Positions 1 through 9,196 of a DNA stretch of 64,000 nt are shown piece by piece. Below the pieces are notes generated by a model, which had not been told where the DNA came from, searched no databases, and worked only from the letters and a program-made list of their open reading frames with translations. Positions within the stretch are counted from its first letter, which is position 1, and the number at the start of each line of letters is the position of its first letter. The translations under genes and the position numbers were made by a program. This DNA comes from Pyropia yezoensis (Eukaryota > Rhodophyta > Bangiophyceae > Bangiales > Bangiaceae): contig CM020620.1 in assembly GCA_009829735.1 (NCBI GenBank), forward strand, positions 5,448,299 through 5,512,298. The letters run 5' to 3'.

Positions 1-1481
1 TAGGCGAACCTGGCCAACTCGGCCAGGGTCGCCCGGGCAGTGTTATGCTCCCGGGTCTCCATCCGGACTGACCAATGGAGTCCCTCCACAAACCGACTCT
101 TCACCACAGCTTGTGGATGAAGAAACCCACAAAGATTGTTGAGCTTACGGACTCGCTCCGCAAAGGACAACTCGTCCTCCGCCTCTTCCTGATGGGCTTG
201 CGTAAACTCCTCGACTTGAGAAGCCAACGCTGCCTCATCAACCATGGCTCTCAACAACCAGTTGACGAGCTCCAAATAGGACGTCACCTCCCCAGCGCCT
301 CCACTTGAGGAGCTGGGCATGACGGACATAAGTTCTGTCCGTAGGTCGCCCTTCGTAAACTCCTGTAGCATGTAAAAAGCCATGCCTTCACTTATGGCAT
401 TGTCGTCACAGGCTCTTGTGAAACGACGTACGAACTCAAAGACACGGAGGGGGGGAGTTCCATCCCACTCCGCTTTGTGCCCAAAAGAATGAAGTGCATT
501 CTTCTTGGCACGGCCCATGGCTCGGGCCTGGTCAGGACCATACGCCACCGACTTGTTGTGGAGGGCGTAGGTCTCACAGTCAAAGATCCTCTGGTAGACC
601 GGGTTGGCTACCTGGATCTTGGGCGGCACCTCACGTTGAGGGAACAGCCGCTGTGGCACTGGGGTAAGTTCACTCTCAGTGCCTGTAGTCCGGCGCGGCG
701 CGCTTGGTGTAGCCGCCGGCGTTTCCGGGGGGAACTCCCCCGTGAAGGGCGTACGCCCCACCGAGTATGGTGTGGCTCCCTCGTTGGGAGTCACAGGTGT
801 CGCCCCCAGTTCGGGGCGACCAGAGGTAGGCGTGAGGAGGGATTCCCCCGGCGCCTGCGGGCTCGAAAGCCCCGATCCGTTCTGGACAATAAGGCCATCT
901 GGCAAACTCGCCACAATCTGATTCAGAATAGTATTCGTCATCGTGACCACCAGGTCCGGCAAAGTCTGCCGCAACACATTGGTCGCCTCCCGACGGACAG
1001 TTTCCGCGAGGAGTGGATTGACGACCCCAGTTGAGTCTCGGTCCGCCTCCGGGAGTCCACCTGAGGGGTAACCACGTTCCTCAGGGGTCTCAACCGGGGG
1101 CATGGGCGCGAGCCCATCGCCGACCAACGGAGGTCCACCGTCCTCCGAAAGCCTAGTTGGCGACGACTCCAAGCCAAAGTTGGCTCCAACCCGAGTGGAA
1201 CCCGCGGGGACAGTCCTCACCCCTTGGGACGTTCCCGTTGAGTATACCACACGGTGGCCAGACTTCGGCCCACCCACATCAGAAGTGTCACCCGAGTGAA
1301 CTCCCGACTGAGTCGGGGTGGCCTGTTGCCCGCCCGTACTTCCAGTCCTGCTGGCTTGAGGGACCTCTAGTCCCTCTGCGACCCCAGGTAAACCCACCTG
1401 TGTCTCACCAGTATTCAAAGGCACTGAAGTACGTGCGTCACCCGTGTACTCCCCGGACGACGGGGGGTCCGAACTAGCCAT
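1..1481 (-). CDS. gag: Gag polyprotein of A1 (3' end outside window)
   Basis: This is the structural capsid protein of the retrotransposon. The ATG at 1481 begins MASSDPPSSGEY; the frame is also open through an upstream GTG at 1505. No in-frame stop appears before the window edge. The N-terminal half is proline, serine and threonine rich, and the retro-gag core (TPPLRVFEF type) starts about two thirds of the way along the visible part. The zinc knuckle expected near the C-terminus is outside the window. It is collinear with the A2 gag with scattered substitutions. Whether this copy is intact to its end cannot be seen. Confidence 0.85.
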   Translation of the reverse strand, partial: MASSDPPSSGEYTGDARTSVPLNTGETQVGLPGVAEGLEVPQASRTGSTGGQQATPTQSGVHSGDTSDVGGPKSGHRVVYSTGTSQGVRTVPAGSTRVGANFGLESSPTRLSEDGGPPLVGDGLAPMPPVETPEERGYPSGGLPEADRDSTGVVNPLLAETVRREATNVLRQTLPDLVVTMTNTILNQIVASLPDGLIVQNGSGLSSPQAPGESLLTPTSGRPELGATPVTPNEGATPYSVGRTPFTGEFPPETPAATPSAPRRTTGTESELTPVPQRLFPQREVPPKIQVANPVYQRIFDCETYALHNKSVAYGPDQARAMGRAKKNALHSFGHKAEWDGTPPLRVFEFVRRFTRACDDNAISEGMAFYMLQEFTKGDLRTELMSVMPSSSSGGAGEVTSYLELVNWLLRAMVDEAALASQVEEFTQAHQEEAEDELSFAERVRKLNNLCGFLHPQAVVKSRFVEGLHWSVRMETREHNTARATLAELARFA

Positions 1482-1580
1482 GTTGGCTGACGATCCGTAT
1501 GACACGGTCCAAGACCACCGTTCCTCTGAGATAGAGGGCCCCCTACACCCGGGTGCACCCGGAGGTAAAGTTTACCTCTG

Positions 1581-1598
1581 TCCCCTGCTGCTCCACCA
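1581..1598 (-). promoter_or_regulatory. Primer-binding site of A1
   Basis: On the minus strand this reads TGGTGGAGCAGCAGGGGA, two bases inside the 5' LTR. It is complementary to a tRNA 3' end (...TCCCCTGCTGCTCCACCA). The same 18 bases occur beside the 5' LTRs of A2, B1, B2 and B4, so families A and B use the same primer tRNA. The tRNA predicted from the pairing should begin GGAGCAG; I cannot assign its amino acid. Confidence 0.85.
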
Positions 1599-1600
1599 AA

Positions 1601-2069
1601 TGTAGCAAAAATCACTAGCACACACGGCACCCAAGTTGGGGCGGTGTGCTAGGGCTGCCTCCCGTGTCGGGGGAACCGGAAGAAGTGCAAGTCGCACACA
1701 CTCTGTCCCTGTTGTGGGGCAAACCCCCCACGGACAAACAAGAGGATGGTGTGTGGTCCAACAGTTTCTTGGTCGGGACGGGGACGCAGGGCCAAGCCCC
1801 GCTGTCCCTCCCCTTATCCCCCCAGGGTCTACTCAGAATCTCGCCACTCAGAATCTCCCACCCCAGCACCTGCCCACCGGGCCACACGAAAATTCAAGAC
1901 GATAAATGCAGAAAACCCTCAAATCCAAGTTGGATTTACTACTAAGCTAACTATCCCAAACTTAGGGAATATGGACCCAAATGCAGGGGGAGGAACGGAT
2001 CAGGCTAGTGGCCTGCCGCCCCTTGCATGGCACGTGTTGCCCCCCTGCCTGGGGGTCAATACTGCCACA
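1601..2069 (-). repeat. 5' LTR of A1 (469 bp)
   Basis: In element orientation it runs from TGTGGCAGTATTGACC to TTTTTGCTACA; the intact terminal inverted repeat in other copies is TGTGGCA/TGCCACA. Full copies, all 469 bp, lie at 25355-25823, 50039-50507 and 52227-52695. An internal near-palindrome, AAATCCAA-G-TTGGATTT, is present in each copy. Confidence 0.9.
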
Positions 2070-2882
2070 ATGGCCTGGGTAGCGACAGTACGTACAGACC
2101 TCCGCCTCTCGTCGGTTGTTGGGGTGGGCAGACGCAGTGGTGAAAGGCATTGCGCCGAAGGCAACCGCCTTGTCTGACCCGCTTTCATACAGCGCCTTGT
2201 GCCGCACCTCCGCGGCCATCAGGCGGTAGGTCACCTTTGCCATCGTCAGTGTCTCCTGCCCAGACAGCAATTCCACAGTGGTGTCGTATGCCGAGGGTAC
2301 CCCGCCCAGGATGGCGGCCACCAGGTCGCTCTCAGGAGGCCCTTGCCCGAGCTGCCCCAGCTCGTACTGGAGGAGCGTTCCGCGGTTGATGTACTCCATC
2401 ATGGGCTCCTCCGCCTTCATACGGATCCCTGAGAGCTGGCGACGCATCTCGAGCGCCATGGCCATGCTCTGGGAGCGGAACGCCATCTGCAGCTTCTCCC
2501 ACGCCTCCCGTGCCGTCTTACTGACCCGGAAGGTGACGTGGTGCACGGGCTCCACGCAAAGGTGCATGGTTGCCATGGCCACCTCGTCCAGTCGCTGCCA
2601 ATCAAGGGTGCCAAGTTGCGCCCGCGCCTTCGACTTGGCCACCTTCCCTGCTTCCGTCGTGGGAGTCCCTGCGACGATGAAGTCAAGCTCTGCCCGCGAC
2701 GGGATGGGAGCCTCCTCCTGCAGGATGCGCGCCACACGAAGAGGTGGCTCTTCCTTCACGGCCGTCCAGCAGTTCTTGAGCTTGAGCATGTGCTCCATGT
2801 TGGCAAACCACGCCAGGTGGTTGCCAGCGTTCAACTTCTCGATCTTGGGCAAGGGCTCGGCCCCACTGTGCGTCGGCATCAT
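2070..2882 (-). pseudogene. gag: Ty1/copia-type Gag, interrupted by A1
   Basis: This encodes about 271 residues of a copia-type capsid protein, from the ATG at 2882 (MMPTHSGAEPLPKIEKL). It has the helical gag core with LNAGNHLAWFANME near the N-terminus, a middle WEKLQMAFRSQSMAMALEMRRQL segment, and MMEYINRGTLLQYELGQLG-like text typical of UBN2-type copia gags. It ends in the first half of a zinc knuckle, CTYCRYPGH. The A1 LTR begins at the next base, so the final Cys of the CX2CX4HX4C motif is lost. The reading frame runs on into the LTR for about 40 codons. No copia pol is visible in the window. Confidence 0.85.
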
Positions 2883-2967
2883 GATGCACGTGCGCACGGC
2901 GCGGCGCAGCCGCTACGAGTCGGGCGGGGCGTGGCCCACGACACCCGGAGGGAAGGCGCTTAGGAGC

Positions 2968-2984
2968 GGCCTGGGCCCTTAACC
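2968..2984 (-). promoter_or_regulatory. Putative copia primer-binding site (half-tRNA type)
   Basis: On the minus strand this reads GGTTAAGGGCCCAGGCC, a few bases from the proposed LTR end and about 85 bases before the gag ATG. Copia-type elements often prime from an internally cleaved initiator tRNA-Met, whose anticodon arm gives GGTTATGGGCCCA. This site differs by one base in the anticodon position. The assignment is inference from similarity and position. Confidence 0.45.
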
Positions 2985-2989
2985 TATTC

Positions 2990-3137
2990 TGTGTGCGTGT
3001 GTGTTGGTGGTCGTGACGACGGTGGGTTGGGAGGAAGAAGGTCTTGTCGTGCTTCTTTCTCTCCCCACTCTCTCCCGGCTCCCACCCACACGTCTATATA
3101 TGGGTGCTCCCGGTCCTCTCTCATCCTCCCACACACA
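2990..3137 (-). repeat. Putative copia 5' LTR (about 148 bp)
   Basis: On the plus strand it begins TGTGTGCGTG and ends CCACACACA, giving a TGTGTG/CACACA inverted terminus. A TATATA box lies at about 3096, suitable for leftward transcription into the gag. No second LTR copy is in the window to prove the limits, and GT/CA-rich sequence makes the ends ambiguous. Confidence 0.35.
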
Positions 3138-4294
3138 AAGCGTCCCTCTCACGCGGGGCCGCCGTCAGTCGGTCCCCGCCTCCCCAAGCGGGCGCCCCAC
3201 CGCGCCCGTCCATCCGTGTCCCTCTCCCACGTGGGGCCCCTGCCGCCACCGTATCCTCCGTACAGGTCGCCACGCGGGTGGCCGTCCCCTGCGCCCACTG
3301 CCGTCCTTGCCGTTGCTCCCGCCAGTGCACCGGCTGCGGTGGGTGCGTGGCCCCTGGCGCCCCCGCACCCCCTGGCGCCCGCTGCTTCCGTCGTCAACCG
3401 ATGGGGTGCCAAGTGGTAGGGTCGCCCGAATCCAGTTGCGGCCACGTAGACGGCCGGGAGGCCAAATTCGGAGTCGCAGTGGGAAGGGGCGCGAATACTT
3501 TCGCACCCAGTCCCAACACCCCTCCTATACTTCTCGTCGCCCCCTTTGCCTCAAGCCCACCCAGTGCAGGCACCTTTTTCACCTCTCCCGCCGCCCGCAC
3601 GTACGCGCCGCGCCACCCAGACCTTCCGCAACCACCCTTCGTCAGCCTCACTCCCATGCACCCTCCCTTCATGTCCTGTACTGTCCTTGCGCCCACGGAC
3701 AGCGAAGCGTCCACCCGCCTCCCGCACCGCCTCAACCACTACCCGCCCCTGGAGGGGGCCTGGGGGGCGCTCGCCCGTGCCTCTCAGCTAGGAACTTCTC
3801 GTATGAGCGGCTTTTCCTCCTATAAAAAGCATACTTATCTCTCCTAGGGCCATCCCCATCACAAGCCTCTTGAGGCGGGGGATGTAAAAACGGGGGGGGG
3901 TGCGGTTTTTTCCGGCCGGATCGTTTTTATCGTGAAAACCCCCCCTTCTGCGCCGCACCCCCCGGCTTCTCCAGGGGTCCATCCAGCGTTTTCGTGAGTC
4001 AACACGGGGAGAATGTGAGCCACGAACAAAAGCATGTGACGAATTCAAAGAACCCAAAACTTGGGCAGATTTCTCCCCATACGGTTCCGCACCGGAACTT
4101 GCGGTCGTGAAACAGTAGGCACGCGTCGGCGATCTGCAACCTACGCACACGTCAGCCGCGCGCACCGTCTCGCCTCGACGCCCTCCGCCTCCGGTTCTCA
4201 AAGTCTGTCACTGCCGAGCCGAACACCCACTCCCACCCCTCCCCCCCTTCCCCAACCCCCCTCCCCACCGCCCCCTCCCTCTTTTCTAGCGACC
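3138..4294. other. Intergenic DNA upstream of CTU2
   Basis: This is GC-rich DNA, open in several frames only because stop codons are rare. It has no recognisable domain. A TATAAAAAG box lies at 3821-3829 on the plus strand, followed by a G8 run near 3892. The last 90 bases before the CTU2 start are pyrimidine-rich and look like a 5' untranslated leader. No gene can be supported. Confidence 0.5.
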
Positions 4295-5416
4295 ATGGCT
4301 CGCCCACTGTGCATGTCCTGCCACACCGCCATTGCAACGGTGGCGGCCCCCCCCTCGCACCCCCGCTGCACCGCCTGCCACTCGGCGTTGGTGGGGCGAG
4401 CGTTCCGGGTGGCGGTGGCTAAGGCGCCCCTGCCGCCCGCCGCCGCCGTCACCCCACCCCCCCCCACCGCGGCCCTGGCGACACCTGCTGCACCTCCTGC
4501 GGGGGTGTCCCCGCCACCGCCCCCCCTCCCCGACACGGCTATTGGCGTGTCTGGCGGCATCGCGTCGACGGCGCTGGTGCACCTGGCGGCCGCCGCGGCG
4601 GCGCGGCGCAAGCACCCCCCCGGCCGCCCGTTTGCGCCGCCGCTGCTGCTGCATGTGGCGGTGGGGCCGGCTGCGCGGGCGGGCGCCGAGGCCGCGGCGG
4701 CTGCCGTGGGGCTCTCCCTGGTGGTGGTGGACCCAGCGGTGACACCTGCGGCGCCAGCGGCGGCGGCGACAACGGCGGCGGCGAGGGAAGCGGGTGAGTC
4801 TGCGGCTGGCTGCGACGGCGAGCCGCCACCGCCACCAACCCCCCTCCCAAACGAGACGTCGGAGGGGGCCGCCCTCAAGCCGACTCTGGCCACGGCCGCC
4901 GTCGCGGCTGGCGTGCGGCGGCTGCTGGTGGGGGTCACCGCCACGCGGGCGGCGGCCGAGGTGCTCATCGCCGTCGTGACGGGCCGCGGGGCGGGCTCAC
5001 GGGACGGGTGGTCGGGGCTGGGCGGCTGGGCGGGCTCGACGCTGGTCGTCGCCGCGCCGCTGTCGACGCTCAGCGCCCGGGCGGTGGCCGCGTATGTGGC
5101 CGCGGAGGGGCTCCTCGATGGCGTTGGCGTCGACGTGCCGACGGGCGGCGGCCGAGGGCGTGGGGGAAGGGGGGGTGGTGGCGACGGCGGCGCCGGCGCG
5201 GGGGGGGTGGGGGAAGCGGACGCTCCGCTGGCGGCGGTGGTGGCCCGATTTGTCGCCGCCCTCCCCCACGAGTCGGGGGGCGTTGCCAACGTGGTCCGCA
5301 CCGCCGCCAAGATGGCCCTGCGGGGGGGGGGCGGCGGCTGCGCCGCGTGTGGGGGTTGGATCGCCCCGGGGGGCGGCGGAGTGTGCGGCGGCTGTGCCCG
5401 TGCGGCGCGGGAGTGA
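4295..5416 (+). CDS. CTU2: Cytoplasmic tRNA 2-thiolation protein 2 (CTU2/NCS2 family)
   Basis: CTU2 pairs with CTU1 in the cytosol to 2-thiolate the wobble uridine of tRNA-Lys, -Glu and -Gln. The 373-aa single-exon product starts at an ATG in good context (CGACCATGG). Visible features: an N-terminal Cys pair (CMSCHT...RCTACHSALVGRAFRVAV, residues 6-40); a degenerate PP-loop nucleotide-binding segment, IGVSGGIASTALVHL, near residue 83; VGVTATRAAAEVLIAVVTGRG in the second half; the conserved VVAAPLSTLSARAVAAYVAAEGL segment; and a C-terminal CAACGGWI...CGGCARA zinc pair. It is shorter than animal CTU2 and stuffed with Ala, Pro and Gly inserts. The zinc pairs and the degenerate SGG loop favour CTU2 over CTU1. 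No partner gene is nearby. Confidence 0.82.
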   Translation: MARPLCMSCHTAIATVAAPPSHPRCTACHSALVGRAFRVAVAKAPLPPAAAVTPPPPTAALATPAAPPAGVSPPPPPLPDTAIGVSGGIASTALVHLAAAAAARRKHPPGRPFAPPLLLHVAVGPAARAGAEAAAAAVGLSLVVVDPAVTPAAPAAAATTAAAREAGESAAGCDGEPPPPPTPLPNETSEGAALKPTLATAAVAAGVRRLLVGVTATRAAAEVLIAVVTGRGAGSRDGWSGLGGWAGSTLVVAAPLSTLSARAVAAYVAAEGLLDGVGVDVPTGGGRGRGGRGGGGDGGAGAGGVGEADAPLAAVVARFVAALPHESGGVANVVRTAAKMALRGGGGGCAACGGWIAPGGGGVCGGCARAARE

Positions 5417-6035
5417 CGCGTGCGGTGAGGGATGGATGGCGGCGGCAGCTCCCTGCAGGTGGGCTCTGCAGGTGGTGCGCACGTACGTACGAACCGCATC
5501 GTGCGCCATGATTGTGCTGGTGTTCGCTTGTCTGTGATTTGCTCATGCGGCTGAGGACGGGCACCCGCTGTAGCCGGAGGGGGCGGGGCGGTCGCGGGGA
5601 GGTACCAGCGGTCGTGAGCAGGGAACGCGGTCATCCCTGTCGGGGGTCCCAGCTGGCAGGCGCACGCGCGCCCGGGCAGGCGCGCTGTTTTTGCCGCGCC
5701 TGCCCGCCCGCGGTGGGCAGAGTCGCCCGACGGTGTGTGTGGTCTGGAACGAGGGCAGGAGCCGCCGGTTATGGGGGCGCCGCTTGCGGCGCCGCCCTCT
5801 CGGCGCCGCTTCCGGTGCGGTGCGGGACGCGCCGTTCCGTCGCCTCAGCCTGGGCCGCTTGGGGGGGCACTGGGCCGCGTTGGGACGGCCGGTGTGCGTC
5901 GACGGTGCTCCGGCTGCGGGAGGTGGGCCGGCCAGGGGGAGGGTGGGTCCTGCAGCGGAGGAGGGGCGGCATGGATGCCCTCTCCCCCCCCCCCCCCCTC
6001 CGTCACCCTCGGTATCCTTGGTGGCCATTGGGGAG
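5417..6035. other. CTU2 3' flank and RCC1-like upstream region
   Basis: No gene is supported. From about 5.8 kb the sequence becomes alignable, with many differences, to the reverse complement of about 21.3-21.5 kb, the upstream region of the second RCC1-like copy. A C-rich run lies near 5987-5998, where the other copy also has a homopolymer (21358-21367). Confidence 0.5.
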
Positions 6036-6043
6036 GATAAAAG
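6036..6043 (+). promoter_or_regulatory. TATA-like box of RCC1-like gene copy 1
   Basis: GATAAAAG lies 256 bases before the start codon. The equivalent GATAAAAA lies at the same distance before copy 2 (21311-21318). The preserved box in an otherwise diverging upstream region supports a core promoter role; the transcription start is not known. Confidence 0.5.
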
Positions 6044-6291
6044 GGCGGCGCCTCGGTGGCTAGTAGCCGACAGTGGAGACCAGTTCAAGGCAGCTGTCGC
6101 GTAAGGAGGAGTGGGCGCGTCGTCGCAGGGGGACCGACTAAGGTCCCGCGGTGTATCGCCGGCACCTCCTGCCGCTACCTCCCCGCCCCCCTTTCCCCCT
6201 GTTTTCCACACGACCGCGCGGGGTCTGCTGCTCCCATTGGGGCGTGCTCCCCAACTCCAACGCGACGCCACCATCCACCCTGTGTGGCACG

Positions 6292-7674
6292 ATGGCCGGT
6301 TCCCGGCAGCTATTTGCACGTGCGGCCGCAGCGGGTGTGGCGGCGGCGGCGATGATGAGGTCGGCGGCCGCGGCGGACGGGGACATTGCCGGCCTCCCCG
6401 CGGTGCAGTACCTGCTGACCAGCTTCCAGGGCCTGGGCCTGGGCGTCGGCTACTCGAGCGCCGTCAGGCCACTTGACGATGCGGTGTTTTACTGGGGCTC
6501 CCAGCGGCCGATGGGCTGGTCCGATACGACCAACAGCGTGTGGCTGGCGCTGGCGGGCGGTGACAAGGTGCAGTGTGGCATCAAGCGGGACACGCTGACG
6601 ACACACTGCTGGGGCAGCTTTGCGCCGGCGGTGGAGGAGCACCGGGAGATCCCCGCGCTGGCGCTGGTGCTGGGTGGCGAGAAGGCGTGTGCGCTGACGT
6701 TTGACATTGGGCTGGTGGACATTGCGGCGCTGTCGCTCAAGGAGGTGACGGCCGAGTCGGTGGCGACGTTCCTGGCGTCGGTGAAGCCCGTCTGCTGGGG
6801 GACCCAGGGCTCGGACAGCACCGATGACAATAGCGACCTCCAGCCGCGGGTGCCCGACGATATGGACGCGGACGACGCGGTGGTGGACGTGCAGGCGGGC
6901 ACCGGCTACGTGTGTGTGCGGACGTTCAAGGGGCGGGTGTCGTGCTCGGGCCACTTTTCGTCGTCGATGCCGGCCAACGGGGACGTGCCGTCGGGGGCGT
7001 TTGCGACGCTCGCGGGGGGCACCACCCACGTTTGTGGGGTGGTGGCGGGCGGGGCGATGCGGTGCTGGGGCGAGTGCTCGACGCTGGGCGAGTGCTTTGA
7101 CCAGACGACCGGGGGCGGGCGGTTTAGCTACCTGGCGGACGTGCGATGGGCCGAGTTCCAGGGCACCCTGTCGGCGGGGACGGCGTTTACGTGCGGCCTG
7201 ACGGCGGACCTGGTGCCGCGGTGCTTTGGGCGCAACTTTTGGGGCGAGTACCCCGAGCCGTCGGCGACGCAGTTCATCCAGATCCAGTCGGCCGAGAGCC
7301 ACACGTGTGGGATTGTGCGCAAGGACTCGTCGCTGCACTGCTGGGGGACGTGCTATTACGCAGAGTGCCAGCCCGACCTGGACGCAGAGGCGCGGCTCTT
7401 CTCCACCATCCCGTGCGGGCGGGCGGCGGCAAGCGGCGGGGTGTGCTACAAGATGCTGAGCGGCTCGACGTGCGAGGCGCGCGACTGCAGCAGCGGCTTT
7501 CAGTGGCAGCCCCAGTCGCCGTGCTCGTGCTACTACCACCTAGGGGACCTGGCGGTGCCCGACGCGGCAGTGTCGGCGCGGGACGGGGGGATGCGGTGCA
7601 CGATGCGGCGCAACACGCCAATGTTTTACCTCAAGCAGTCGAATGAGAACCTGGCCAACGACCAGTGCCGCTAG
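6292..7674 (+). CDS. Secreted Cys-rich RCC1-like repeat protein, copy 1
   Basis: This is a 460-aa single-exon protein. An N-terminal signal peptide is visible (basic start, alanine-rich hydrophobic core, cleavage expected after the AAAA before DGD near residue 28). The mature part has recurring blades of the form CGI/VxxxxxxxCWG: CGIKRDTLTTHCWG, CVRTFKGRVSCSG, CGVVAGGAMRCWG, CGLTADLVPRCFG and CGIVRKDSSLHCWG. These are typical of RCC1/BLIP-II-like beta-propellers seen in extracellular proteins and receptor ectodomains, with Cys pairs likely forming disulfides. The C-terminal 70 residues are a separate Cys-rich piece. There is no transmembrane anchor. A cell-surface or wall role is inference. 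The second copy at 19681-21063 seems to encode the same protein. Confidence 0.8.
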   Translation: MAGSRQLFARAAAAGVAAAAMMRSAAAADGDIAGLPAVQYLLTSFQGLGLGVGYSSAVRPLDDAVFYWGSQRPMGWSDTTNSVWLALAGGDKVQCGIKRDTLTTHCWGSFAPAVEEHREIPALALVLGGEKACALTFDIGLVDIAALSLKEVTAESVATFLASVKPVCWGTQGSDSTDDNSDLQPRVPDDMDADDAVVDVQAGTGYVCVRTFKGRVSCSGHFSSSMPANGDVPSGAFATLAGGTTHVCGVVAGGAMRCWGECSTLGECFDQTTGGGRFSYLADVRWAEFQGTLSAGTAFTCGLTADLVPRCFGRNFWGEYPEPSATQFIQIQSAESHTCGIVRKDSSLHCWGTCYYAECQPDLDAEARLFSTIPCGRAAASGGVCYKMLSGSTCEARDCSSGFQWQPQSPCSCYYHLGDLAVPDAAVSARDGGMRCTMRRNTPMFYLKQSNENLANDQCR

Positions 7675-8049
7675 GCGCGTGTTTTTGGCGGGTGGGAGGA
7701 GTGGGGCTGGGTGGGTGAGCGTGGCGTGGAGTGGCGTGGAGCAAGAGGTGGGTGGGTGGGTGGCAGTGGGTCGCGGGGTGTATGGGGTATGTCCACTGCG
7801 GACGGGAGGGATGGGGGCGGGAGAGGAGCAACGAGGGGGGTGAGGCGCGGGTGTGGAGTGGGGAAGGAAGCACGGGGAGGGTGCCAGAGGGGGCGTCACG
7901 CGCCAATGGCGCCCAGGTCTGCAGCAGCCGTGGCGCAGGCAATGAAATTGAGCAGTCGGCTGACAAGCCAATGCAAAGAGCCACAGTCGAGGACACCAGC
8001 GCGGGCATGTCTTCCTCTCCACTGGCAGGAAACCCTCGCAGTGTGGGAG
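7675..8049. other. Duplicated 3' flank of RCC1-like copy 1
   Basis: The sequence is non-coding, GT-rich at first, and duplicated in inverted form at 19306-19680. Bases from about 7895 are shared with the dispersed block upstream of DPP8/9. Confidence 0.6.
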
Positions 8050-9171
8050 ATAGCTGCATCTGCTGATGAGTCGCGTGTTGACGTCTGCGGGAAGAACACC
8101 ACACCAACAACAACAACAGCCGTCAGAGTGTGCGGAGTGACAATGCAGCATGGCCATGGCCGCAAGAAAGCGTGCAATACGACACGACCGCACAATGACG
8201 ACGCGTCTTAATACATAATGTGTTATGTGGAAGAAGGGATGTTACGCCGGCGACGGTGACAGCGGCAACTCTCGCGGCATTGCAGCGTTGACGCGCCTGC
8301 AAGTTCTCGAAGTTCATAGGGGAAGCGCAATGGGGCTGAGACCATGTACCTTACGGAAGCCACATTTTCGTGTTTGTGACGGTAAACACGTGTTGCACGA
8401 CCCTGTTCGACCCTGTTCAGACGTGCATCGGGCTCAAAAGGGTGCTCCGAGAGCACGATTTTTCGTGCATCCGAGCACATTCGGCACAATTTCACTGCAA
8501 TCTGCGCGAGAAATGCAGCAGGCGCGTGGGTCATCGAGCATTTTCGCATGGACCCCGCACCGTGCCCGTACAGAAATGCAGGTTCTACGAACTGAGTCGG
8601 GCAACGTTTTTCGCACCATGCATGAAGACGTGAGCGAGTACGCTGCGGGGGTGGTGTATATAACCCTATAGGGCACGGAGCACGTATGAGGCGAGCGAGC
8701 TGCCCAAGAAAGGCACTGCATGGCGCTTATCATGGGCAGTGATCCTGGTCCGTGCATGCTTCTCTGCTGCAAGGCAGCTGATTGTTGCACGACTTCTGGT
8801 GCATAAGGCTCAAAATCCAAACAGGCTGTCAGTATTTCTGTTGCATGTGGATCACAAAACATGCGTCGTGGCAAACTTCACGTGCACAAATGCGCGCGAC
8901 TCCCGACACTTTCCAAGAGACGAAGGGCTATAACTGGTCGGGGAGGCGTCGGCCAGCAAAACCCCTTCGTGCGTACCTCGACAAGGTCGTTCTCATGCTC
9001 CTCACAAAAAATGACAACTGGCCAGTTCCTGCCCTTCTGGGGGGAGCGTAAATGCAGGGAACCTGTAGCGCATGAACGTGAGAAGAGGCGTTCTTGAGCC
9101 CTTTGGGCCACGTTGCAGCGCATGTGCAGCGGCTGCAAAAGCCGCTGCACGTCAAATCGGCGGTCTGTAAG
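8050..9171. other. Lower-GC stretch without a recognised gene
   Basis: Base composition drops visibly compared with both sides. Only short open frames with no family resemblance occur. A perfect hairpin lies at 9124-9150 (stem GTGCAGCGGCT, 5-base loop), just outside the inverted-repeat element that starts at 9172. A direct repeat of GACCCTGTTC sits at 8399-8419. Confidence 0.5.
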
Positions 9172-9196
9172 GTATCCGTCTGACACCAGTTTTTCA
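9172..9196 (+). repeat. Left terminal inverted repeat
   Basis: It starts GTATCCGTCTGACACCAGTT and matches the complement of 10437-10461 at all 25 bases. A second copy of its inner part follows at once (9202-9219). Confidence 0.75.

Larger units (their letters stand above)
1..2069 (-). mobile_element. Family A Ty3/gypsy element A1, 5' end only
   Basis: This is the 5' part of a minus-strand family A element: LTR at right, primer-binding site, then gag running off the left window edge. Its bases match A2 at a constant offset of 48438 over the compared stretch, so there is no net indel between the copies. The right end abuts a copia-type gag, with ATGGC as the first five flanking bases, so A1 inserted into that older element. 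The other end lies outside the window. Confidence 0.9.
5800..8049 (+). repeat. Inverted segmental duplication, copy 1
   Basis: This block carries the RCC1-like gene and matches 19306-21500 in reverse orientation. The match is nearly perfect across the coding sequence and 3' flank, ending at 8049 with the shared bases GTGTGGGAG. It is looser upstream of about 6.0 kb. The left limit is approximate. The last about 150 bases (from about 7895) also match the dispersed block at 12945-13046. Confidence 0.85.

Noticed and set aside
3001..3847. Overlapping 267-274 codon frames before CTU2
   Set aside because: Three frames are open at once and none shows a fold, a start context or a homolog.
4198..5634. 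Long alanine/proline-rich open frame on the minus strand opposite CTU2
   Set aside because: GC-rich coding DNA leaves the complementary frame open; it is low complexity with no domain, while the plus strand encodes a clear CTU2.
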